From assembly GCF_030867145.1 (NCBI RefSeq), contig NC_134433.1, positions 11,297,216 through 11,361,215 of the forward strand: 64,000 bases of DNA. The letters run 5' to 3'. Shown piece after piece: positions 47,801 to 59,800 of the stretch. The notes beneath the pieces were generated by a model. It worked only from the letters and a program-made list of their open reading frames with translations. It was not told the DNA's origin and made no database searches. Source of the stretch: Opisthocomus hoazin. Taxonomy: Eukaryota; Chordata; Aves; Opisthocomiformes; Opisthocomidae. The first letter of the stretch is position 1, and every line of letters begins with the position of its first letter. A program made the translations under genes and the position numbers.

Positions 47801-50800
47801 GAGAGTTTTGCACTAGCAGGAATCACAACGTCCTATGGCAGAAGACTATCAACTACCTCAGTCATATTCACCATCTTCACCAGAGTGAAGAGCCACGATG
47901 TGGTAACATTACCTTGAAGAGTCCAATCCAGTCCCAAGCACTGCTTGGGAATTCAGGCACTGCAGAATAGCTGATGAGAACATCGTGTTCCGCACTCCAC
48001 TCACCCTCAGGATTCAGCCTGACCAAAGGATCTAATAGCAGAGGCTTCAACTAGACAAAAGAACAGAATTTAGAGTCATTCATGTCTGTCACTCAGTTAT
48101 TCAAGTTATTCTCTGCCACACCTGCTGTGGGACTCTTAACTGAATGGAAGTAACCTAAAAGCAATTTGCTGCCTTCACTGTAACCAGAATGAAACAGAGA
48201 TTACGACTTACAAAGTTTAGCACTAGCTTCTGTAAGGCAACACAGAGTAAAACAAACTTTCTTAACAACATAACTGGGACAGCACCTCAAGCCCAAAAGT
48301 TGCTGTAACAGGTTTATGATCGCTGATGCCATAGCTCATATGACTGATATAGTTATTCAAAGTAACAGAAATTGTCTGCTCCTCTTCAGAGAATTGGCCT
48401 TCTTTTGATGCATGCTGGCAGAGATTTTTCACTCTCCAAAGAATTCTATCAGTCCACGCTGGCTTTCTTTTCTTCTCACTGCAGAAGTGTAAGATAAACG
48501 TGAAATGAGAAAAAAAACGGTTCCCAAAATCAAAGAATACTGTGCAAAATCTACTCAAAGTTGAAAGACTGTCAGATACATATTAATAAAAGCAGGCAAT
48601 CACATCCAAGCTTCATTTTACAGCTCTGTTCAATATGTTTTACAGCCAAAGTTTCCTTAATTTGAACTCAACTCCATTTAACACAGATAAGTTTCATACG
48701 TTTCTGAAAGAGGAGTAAAATGAAGGGGAGAAGGGCATTTCAATGGGTTAGTCAGCTTCATACAGGAGATGATACTTTCTCTTAATATAGTCCATAAAAA
48801 CATGCAAGAAAATTGAGATGATAATGCAACTGCCCCAAGCTTCAAATGTATAGTCATTCTGAGAAAAGGGGCATAAACTTAAGGAAGATATAGGAAGAGT
48901 CTGAATGATGTTTGAAATTCTTCAAAACATTTGAGAACAAGTTTCTTTTACCAATAAACACCGGACAAACTTAGGTAGCTTATACTAATCAGAGGTGACA
49001 CAGCAATGCTTTATTTAAAGCTCCTCTAAACTGTACTAGCCTGCGTTTCAAGTTTGCAAGCTACTGCTGTCTCATAACAACAGGCTTTAAAAATTCCATA
49101 ATCAAGAAAGTTGTGCCTGAAACCATGCTATACATCAAATCTGTAATCGTAATTCAGAGTTTCCTTTTATACCATATCAACAACAACAGAAGACATGAGC
49201 CTTTCGTGGTTCTCTCTGTAGTGGGAAGAAGACTTAACAGCAACTCTCTGTATGGATGTATCACTTCAAATTGAAATGGAGAAAAGATCATACCCTATGA
49301 AAGAGGAATTAGAATGGACTGGATTGAATTATAGAAGTTAATGAGCAGGATGTGTAAGGAGAACTGTCAGTTTAGTAACTTTGAATATCAAAATCATCAT
49401 AAACTGGAAATGCCATTTAGTTCAATATTCAACATACTTTTGTTTTACCCCGTCCCATATGTAAGGCTGACTCACCTTCAGTAAGGTGGAAAGATTTTAA
49501 ACGACTAAAGGGCCATAATCCCACTTACTCCACTAATTACATAAACCGACAGAAATCTTTATGAGCTGCCATATGTCTGCTCTGCTGTGCAAGAAAATAC
49601 CAAAAGAACAGCTTAAGTTAATACACTCACTGTTTTACAGAAAAAAGCACATGAGATGGGAAACAAAACCTCAAAATCCACGTTGAAAAAGTATTAAAGA
49701 TAACCAAATACTGTGTGCTTCATACAAAGCACACTTATCAAGGGTACTTGCCTTGTCTACTGATCACCTCTCATCTGACCAAAATATCTCTGCTAGCTTT
49801 AACAGCAGTAGAATGCACACAGTAAGTGTAAGCATACTTTTTGTTCTTTAAATGAGTCAATACAGACTATTAGGCTATGAATAATTCCTAGAATGTTTTT
49901 GTTAATTGGATTTACTGCTGGTTCCACTGTATCACTTCACACTCAGTTAGGTGAGCAAAACGTCTTTGGATCCAAATGAACAAACTTCCAATATTACGTG
50001 CTACAGCAGAGTAGACAACACTGCAGCTTTCAGACAGGTTCAGAAAAATCCCTGAAGAAAATCAGCTGTTATCTGATTTTCAAATATTTCACAAAAATCA
50101 AATCAAAAGCTCAGGAAGGAGCACTGTTTTGATTCTGAAATATTTACAAATCTATGAAATCCAGAAAGTTCTCTTCTTACTTAAACCAAAACAGGGACTT
50201 CTGCTCTCTGGAAGTAAAGAAAAAGATCAATACAAAACCTTTGTTTGGACAGGAACTTATCCTTCTGTTGAAACATAAGACTAATACTTAACAACAAAGT
50301 ATACCATCAGAGAAAAACTTTGGAAACTTAAGCTACTCCATTTTCAACTTCAAATAATTTATAGACACATATACATTTATTTCCAAATACCAGCAGTATC
50401 AAATGAAATGCTTAAACAGTGAAGGGAAACAAAAATTGCAGACAATTACTCTCTTCCTTTTGCTGATTTCTGACAACCAATGGGCACTTTTAGTATTAAC
50501 GAACAAAAAAGAAGTAGCTTAAAAAAGTGCTACTTTATTCTGTTAATGTAGTCTTTCCAAAAAGAAAGCTGGGTTGTTTCACTACTTCCCTCATGCACTC
50601 AGCAGACCCAGGCTTCTTCAGCCAGAAATACTCATTTATTCTGATTTGACCACTGAACAAGCTCAATAGCCCCGGTTAACCAGTACATTCAGGAAATTCA
50701 GGTTTGCTTACTAAAGTGATATTTAGTCAAGCACCACATTCACTCTACTATTCCATGCTTAAACTCATCTTATGCTTTTACCTTGTATCATATACATCCG

Positions 50801-53800
50801 AATAAAGGTCAAATTTGTAGGTCGGTTTAAACTGTAGAGGACCCTCTATGAAATCCTGAAGAAATGCTTCCTTCTTTTTTGCCATATTTAACTGCAGAAA
50901 TAAAAAGTAACTTTTGAAGGTTATATTTAAAAATCAGAGCTTAAAGTGCACTTGGGAAAGGAGATGAGAAAGCATCTTCGAAGAATTCAACATCTCAGTC
51001 AGTGCAACATAACTGGAAAAGTAAATTCAGCAGTGCTTCTTTGTTACTACCAGAAATCTTAACACAATCTGCTTAAAAGTTTTGTAGTAGTTCTACTTAA
51101 AACAAATTCCAGAATAAGCTTCTCTTAAAAATAGTTCTTGGGAGAAGAATAAAGGAGTAGAAATTAAGGTGAGGAACAATTCACTAGCCACAAAGTTCAA
51201 AGAAAGCTTCAGTCGAACATAAGCATTCTAAATGAGTAAGAAACTAAGCAAAAGCAGAAAAAGTTTGCAATTAATTGGGGCTTATGACTGTGAAGTGAGA
51301 GAGTGAACAGCTAGATCTGTTCCACCTCATGACTACTCTTAATTTGTGTTCTTTGACAGAAATTACAAACTCAAGAAGTAATGTGAACTACTGTGCTGTG
51401 TTTGTATGCGTTAAAAACAGAACAAAACTAAACAAAACCCCCAGACATATTAAGACAACATACCTGGTCCTTTTCCCACAGCAGATTGTAACGCTTGTTA
51501 TTTATTGATTCTCGAACAAAATGTATGCCGTGATCTGCTATCCGGAAGTTTAGATCTCCAAACCAGAAGAGAATGCTTTAAAAAAAGAAGGAAAAAAAAA
51601 AAAAAAGGAAGATTTATAGGAATCCATTAACACGAGGGAAGAATTCAACAGAACATAAGACATTACACTAATTAGGTGCTCTAATCACTTGTATTACTTA
51701 ATCTAAACAGTTTAAACACAATCATGAAGTAGTTATCTATTAGATAAGCTTACACAGCGATAACCTGCTGCTAAACAAAAAATATAAAGGAATTGAAGTA
51801 GTAAATTAAGTCCCTTGCATTCTTGCTGCTTGCTCATTACTGCCTGGGTATTAACTTGTCCTGAGTTCCCTAATGACTTACATTTCTCTTAGAGGCAGAT
51901 TTAGAATTAAATTTTAACAGTAGGTAAAATAAATCACAAAATTCATGACCTATACACCAGCTGGTTATGTTAATCCACTAACTCAGAGCTCTAGTTTAGT
52001 GCCTTGGGAAAGCAGGGATACATATTGTGTGTTCTATAGTTATTAGGAAAGAAAGTTATTATTATAAAGCACTGGAGCGTATTATCAGCAATGTTTTAAA
52101 CTACAGGAAAGCTATTTTTTCAAGCAAATTAACTTCTCTTTGAAAATCTCTAGGTTCAATGTTTTGTTCAGGGGTGGATACCCCAGACTTGATCTTATGG
52201 AAAAAAAACCACCTTTTATCTTAACGTCATTTCTGATTTCTTCTTAAAAGACGACAGCAGCTGATTTGGTACGTACCCATGCATATAATTAAGGAAATTA
52301 AACACATTAACTTGAAATATTAAACATTTATACTAAGATATAGAAGGAAATAATTTTGAAACTCACATGTCACACATTTTAATATAATTTTAATGAACTC
52401 ATTAACATTTAAAGTGATATTACATATCCATTCCAGATTTATCTGTCCTAGCAGTTTTATGGATATATAAGAAAAAAATAATTACCAGACTAAAATGTTT
52501 TTCTCAACCCTGTGTTACATAGTTCTGTTACCACCTTTAGATTCCAGCACAAGAAAACAACGGAACATACAAATAATCCCTGCAGAATTAAGGAACAATG
52601 ACTCAATTAGTGGCCCAAATCAGGTTTAGTTTTGGTTTTTGTTTTATTTTTTTATGTGAGACTTCTGAGGGAAGAGTGCTGAGAAGCCCTCAGCCAGACA
52701 CTAAAATTTCAACAGGAATAAAAACGGCCCAAAACATAACACATATCTCCTCGAAAAAATGGAGGAAGATACACATTTAATAGTCATCTAAAGGATTTTT
52801 GGCACAAACGGGCTTTAGCTTCCAAAGCTCTCCAGCACATGACATGTGCAGTACATACGCTAACAAATTTAATATAATTCAAGACTGGAAGAGAACAGTC
52901 TTGCAAAATGGACCTTCATCTTCCAGGTTATCTTTTCCTCCCAGGATTCAGCGTCAAGGCTGAAAAGACATTTAAAAAATGATGGATGAAAACTCCAAAA
53001 TTAAAACTTTTCAGTGCATGAGTTTACCACTTAACAGACAAAAACAGTAAGACAGAATAGGGTCTGAGCAACTCACTCATGATCCAAGCTACTCGGAATG
53101 TTCTCTCCTTCAAACTGCATTTCCAGAATTTTCTCAAAGTCATCCAATCGCTGCTCTGTATTCTCCATGTGAGCTGGCAAGTGGCAGTTCATGAAACAAA
53201 CTGTATGACCATAGAGGGACATGCGAATGGTGACTCCTCCTTTGTTTCCCTGGTATGGAAGATGAATAATGTTCTCTGAAACCATAGTCAACACCTGCAA
53301 ACGTAACTATTAACACCACCTATAAATTTTTAAATCTTTCTGTTTGGATTTAAATGAATACAATTTCTTCCTACACAAGTTGTTGTGCATCAGCTAATAG
53401 ACTGGTAAAATTATGGTTCGTGCTGCACACTTGCATACAAGGTGCAAGTAAGTCAGTCTTGCTGCTTGTCAGTTTATTCATTTTTAAGTAAACCATATAC
53501 CCTCTCTCCCACCATGAAATCATTTAGAGGCACACACCACCAGAAGTAACCAAGGCAACCAAGTCTCAGACACTTTCTTACCCAGTAGCCATACAGGCCT
53601 GTGCGTGTGTAGTGGGTGTGAATGTCCCGTATGAAGGGAAGGTGGACATGCTTCACAAAGATCAGAAGTAGTAATCCCTGCATGCGGACGGAGGAGAGCT
53701 AGAAGAGATACAAAAAAAGGAATGGTCATTTCCAGGGAGGTATCTAGAATTCTTTGGGTCTACTTCACATGAGCTTTTAGGTGAAGAATGCCATAGCAGA

Positions 53801-56800
53801 CGCCATGCAATTCCCTCGCCAAGCCTGGCTTCAATACTGTGACACAGTAAATGCAGATGCATGTCAGTACTGTAAAGAACACATTCTTACGGTAGACTTG
53901 CTTCTAAAAAATTGAATCTCTCAACTAATTAACATTAGTTGTAACATCATATTACAAATCTGAAGTTGACCTCAAAACGTGTATTTGCCCAAACATCTTT
54001 TAGTACCTTTCTTCTGCCTCACCAGCCTCTTGTTTCTACCTTTAAGCATCCTGTTCATGAAGAAACAAATCCTTGATTTTTTGTCTATAATCTTAATAAT
54101 GCACACCTACAAGTCCTCCAACAGGAGCAAGATTTTCAAACTGAAACATCCTTCAGCAGATAACTAATCATTCTAAATGCCATTAAAATGCCTAAAAAGC
54201 ACAGCAATTAATTCTAGGCATTTGCAAAAATAATGAGCTGCAAATAGCAGTAACTCTTGCCTCCAATGCCTGTAAAAACTGATTTACCAAACACCTCCAA
54301 AGCAAAGATGCTTAGGGAGCACATAATACACTATTTAAGTTTTAAGATACTGGGTTTTTTTTGTGGTCTGAGGTTTTTTTTGTGGGTGTGGAAACAGTCT
54401 AACAAAGATGTTCTTCATTGAAAATATATGAACTTCACAATGTTCCTGACATGAGACACAAAACTCATTTTAAGTGTTTGTTTTAATGATAATGATTCAA
54501 TTTAAAATACAGACATTGAAATATATCAATTGTAGTTCAATTTTACGCTCGATGAACTTGGAGCAAGACTACATTAGAATAAAAACTGATAACACTGACT
54601 ACACAACTGCTGGAGAAGTACACAAACTCAGTCCAAACTTTAAAACAGAATTCCTCCCTTCTTTGCCTCCACATGTACACAATTAAGTGATTTCAGAACA
54701 TATGTTAATGTTTTCATTCTCTTTGAACACAATAAAATACTAAACAGTATATTGAAATGATGGATAGCAATTACTAGATAACACATAAATATTTGTATCT
54801 GATCAAACATTTGGAGTAACCAGTATTCTCCTTTCCATAACTACATTCATGAGATACCAAGATCTTTCAGTCTCTTTACTATTTGCTACACTTCATTGTG
54901 CTGTGGGCCAGTACCAGACATTTTTCAAGATCTGTATGAAATTTCTTCTCTCTGTAGGTCTTGAACATCAAAACACAATGGATCCCTCCTCTGCTGGAAC
55001 TAGCATTAGTCCCACCAACACGTACTGCCAAATCCAGCAAAGACCTTTCATAGAGGGGATGCAATTCTGCTTCTGGTGAAAGAACTGACTGACCCCAACC
55101 AATCTAACAGTCTGAAAATGTTACTGAAGGGACAGAAGGCCCTAGGTATGACAACTGCCCCTGTACAGCCAACTTTGCCATAGGTCAGCAAAGAAGGGGC
55201 AACTTTCCTCTCCTCCTCAGCTTCCCAGGTAAGTCCTAGCACAAGCTCTCCTCAGTGCCTATTTTGGTTTTGACCTGACCTGACAGTCCCCTCCTATTAT
55301 CAGAGCTAACAAAGTCCTGCTGAAAACCATCAGGTAGCAGCATCCATTCATTACTGTGTCCAAAGTGGCACATTTATAAATGAGAATCCAAAATAAACCA
55401 TGCATACCACTAAGAATTCTTTCTAACTGTCTATACACCGGGCCTGAATGTCAGCCCACAGCCAGATTTTAAAGGTTTATCAGCAATTACTTTCACTAGA
55501 ATGAACAATGGTGGGTTTTTTTCCTTTTTATAATTCCCAATGGGTCCTTTGTTCTGTTTAATTAGTTAAAAGAATGGCACAACTACTGAGTCTGATTAGC
55601 ATGCAGATAATACAATCCTCTCAGCAAAATCACCCTGAAATAATGCTTGATTTAGAAAAGCAATGCAGCATTCAAAACGCTTCTAATATCTCTTTATCAG
55701 AGAAATTCAGGATATCCTATGTTTATTGTTTGCATCATTAAAATAGCTAGTACTTTAGCTGATCTTATGCCCCAAATACTACCAAAAATCTTGTCATTTA
55801 AACTACCATACAATGCTCTAGGTCTTCAATTAAAAATAAAGTCCTCAGAAAAATATATATACCCACTAAAATCCTGTTTTACATATATGCAATTTATTTT
55901 CACCTGCAAACAAGTTGTTAAAAAAAAAAAAAAGAAAAAGAAACCTTACCAATCTTAACGAAAATCACTGCCATTGCTTGGGATATTTATAGTGAAAGCA
56001 GGTACTTAAGCAGACTACATTAGAAGCATCACAATACATTTCCCCAATATTGCCCAGAGCAAAACCATTTTCTACAAACAAGAGAGAGATAGAGATATTG
56101 TGGCCACAAGAAATATGCTGTTGAGTAGAAGTTCACATCACATTTCATTTTAAATAACCTTCATTATTCTGTTCCTTGCAAACGTATTCTTATTACAACA
56201 GGAGTATTTTTCTATTCATCACATGGCTCTGCAGCACTTCCACAGGCCAACGCCAGCACATCTGAACAACTTCTTGCTGTTTGTCATCTGAGTTGCAAAA
56301 CCATCAAAACTGCCCCATTATTCCACATGAGAAATGGAAAACCACATGTCCAATTTTTATTGCTAAAATTAAGGACATTATTATTAATAGAGAAAAATTA
56401 AAATTGTCTTTATCAACAAACCAGGGAAACACAAGTGTGATGAAGAATCACTTGTAACATACGTGTACCTATGGAAGCGACAGACACCTGCAAAAAAACC
56501 CCCCCTGACTTCTCTTTTATGGAGAGTTCGCGGGGGAAAAAAAAATCTAAATGGAGCTGGGAAAGACATTTTCCTTCACTGCTGTGATACTTACGAGATG
56601 TAAACAATTACCTTGATATATCCCAGTGGAGACAATACAGTCATGAAGAAAATGCTCCATGGATCATCAAATGCCATGTCAGACAGAAAATTCGTGATTC
56701 TTGAGTTCACCTCCTGTAAGCTGAATACATCAAGATTATTCACAGTGTATCACTTGGTTCTGACAGAATTCATACAACCTTTTCAGAACACAGACCACAA

Positions 56801-59800
56801 CATCCTAACAGACCTCTCAGTGTAAGTCTGAAAATTCTCACTGTTCAGTTTCTCATTTACAAGCAGTTTAACCAGTCCACTGGTCTAACACATCTAACAC
56901 GGAGAAAAGCAAAATCGAAGGAGCTGACATAGACCTGAAGACAGAGCTTAAGAGATGATGTTAGACCCAAGATATGTTATGACAAATAACCTGACTGTCA
57001 GGTCTTTAAGATTTCAAGAAAGTCTGGAAAACATGATGGCAGATTGTGCCTAATAAGCTTACACTAATTTCTTTAAAACATGATGAATTTTTGATAACTT
57101 TCACATCAGAATGAATATGCTTCTACTTCTACGTGTCAACAAAGAAAACAGCAGCCAGAAAGTTTTTATGTGTTTAGAAAAAAGATATTCTCTATTTTGT
57201 CACAAAACAACAGCAGAAAGGAGAGAAGATTCTCCTTCTATAAATCATCTCTGTTCCAAGTCACTAACTCTAATCTTCATCTTCTGTTAGCAATAATGTT
57301 AAACCATCTCCTAGGCAGTGAGCATTGCACAGTCCTCCCAAAATAAACAGTAAGCTGTTGAGACTCCACAGTTGTTCAACGAACTCACAAAGCAAGTTGT
57401 TTAATAGATACTTACCCTATAACATACATATCCATAGTTGGGCCCAGTGAATCGAGCTGCAGTAAACTAGTGACATCAGGAGGTGGAGAAGCTGTGCCCA
57501 CATTCCAGGTAACTAAGTGTAGTCTACAAACAAAAAAAAATCACACAAAACCAATGCTAAAATTGAAACATGAACAAGTAACCAACCTTAAGAGCATCTA
57601 ATTTCCCCTCAGAATTTCTGTCTACAGAAAACAAACATTTTCTGTCACTTTTCATCAATCAGAAATCTATTTATTAGCTAGCATTAGAAAAAACAACAAC
57701 ACAAAACCAATCAACCAGAGGGAACAAAACCTGAATTCTTGCCACTTATCCTTCAGCTTTTTCCCCCAGATAAGGAAAGCTTCATCTAGAGTGCGAGACA
57801 CTTCTTCATGAATTTCATCATCCGAGCTGATGTCCTCTACACAAGCCATGAGCTGGGCTACTCGCTGACGGAGCTGCAAACGGCCACTGGACCCTGTGCT
57901 GCTGAAACTTGCAGAACGGCTGCGGAAGTTGTGCAGGCTTTCTAAATCGTTTAGGGAGACGGCTGCTGAATCTTGAAATGCATCTTCATTACCAAAGGAT
58001 GCCATTTTCTCATAAGAAAAGAATAACTACGCTCTGAAGGACAAGACCATTGATGTCCTAAGTACAAAAGAAACAGATGGCTAAGGGTCTTCCAGATCAA
58101 GTCTTCACTCGCGTGAAACTCAGCATTGCTTCTAATGCTAAAGCACAAACGTAGATGCAGCAACGCTGAAAGAAACTGTAGCATTACCACCACACTCAAT
58201 GGATTGTTACAAAAGCTGCAATCACATCCTACCTCACACAGTGAACTGTTTCTTCATAACGGGTTTAATGTGGCTAATTCTATAAGCTCAAGATTCAAAA
58301 GAATTTATTGTTGATTTGAATCAATCATGTGCCTCCATCCGCAGGCTAGCAGAAATATAATCTCCAGCTCCCAAACATACAAACACACAGTTCTGACCAA
58401 AACCAAGAAGACCTACTGCTCCTCTCGAGCACTGTCAGAAACGCTCGCGTGCCATAGGACTAGTCTATTGTTGCATTATAAGATGGTAATTTCAGTATCA
58501 GAGCTTCTAAAAAGGGATTCAGTTTACTGTCAGTCTTGTTACAATGTCAGACAGACTTAAAAAATAATAAGCTGTTAATGTTCCATCCATCTGAGTTTCC
58601 CATAAGGACTGTATATAAACACTGACAGTTCAACAGTGAATCCCACCAACACACTCATTATTAGGGCTGTATTTTTATCCCCCAATCAACTGCCTGCTCA
58701 AGGTGACACACAATGTATGTGGAAGAGCTGGAAAGTGACCTTGGATACCAGACTAAAATGATCCATAATTTCTCTCACCAATAGCTTCTCTTTGTAATGC
58801 TACACTGAAGTCAGCCAAAAGCTATTCTAAAACAAATTTCGGGGTGAGGAAGTATGTATGCTGCAGATCTAATTCTGCCATCAGAGTTGTATCGCTTGGA
58901 AACACTCCTCAGTTACTAATTTTGTAAGACAATTATCTGACTAAACAAAACTGAAATTATACTGGAAGTTATCAGTCATTTCTGACAGAAACTAAATTCC
59001 TCAAAGTGTCCAGTATCCACACAACTGATAAGAACACAGGGAAGACTGCAGTGCTCCAATTTACACCAAAAGAAAAAATACTTGTAAAAAATTCAAAACA
59101 TCCTCAATAATTCACTTTCACTGTAGGTTACGACTATGCCTGCAGACAAAATTTAATAGTGAGGAATGGACATGCATCTGCAAAGCAAACCTACAGCATT
59201 GTGCAGTTCCAAAGGTCTACTGATGCTCCCGACTGCTTCATGAGGCCATACAAGCACTGCTCACAGTAAGGAGGGGAGATGAGAGGGATACCGATTTTCA
59301 CCTGATGCCACAACGACAGCCTTCACCAAAAGGAGGAGGATACTGCTCAAACTATCCTGGAAGCTTTCAGCACCACCAGAGTACAGTCTCAGGCACACTT
59401 TCTGCAAACACACTCGCATCCCTGAGGAGAAGGACTTGGGGGTACTGGTGGATGAGAAGCTCAACATGAGCCAGCAATGTGCGCTTGCAGCCCAGAAAGC
59501 CAACCGTATCCTGGGCTGCATCAAGAGAAGCGTGGCCAGCAGGTCGAGGGAGGGGATTCTGCCCCTTTACTCCGCTCTCGTGAGACCCCACCTGGAGTAC
59601 TGCATCCAGCTCTGGAGCCCCCAACATAAGAAGGACATGGATGTGTTGGAGCAGGTCCAGAGGAGGGACACGAAGATGATCAGAGGGCTGGAGTATCTCT
59701 CCTATGAGGACAGGCTGAGGGAGTTGGGGCTGTTCAGTCTGGAGAAGAGAAGGCTCTGGGGTGACCTTAGAGCAGCTGCCAGTGCCTGAAGGGGCTACAG

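Larger units (their letters stand above)
44831..57415 (-). other. INPP5K: INPP5K introns
   Basis: All spaces between the listed coding exons in this span are introns with GT-AG ends. The largest are 53699-56611 and 48479-50781. They are AT-rich, with A runs at about 45896-45925, 51587-51606 and 55921-55942. No nested gene, snoRNA or intact repeat was recognised. Confidence 0.75.
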
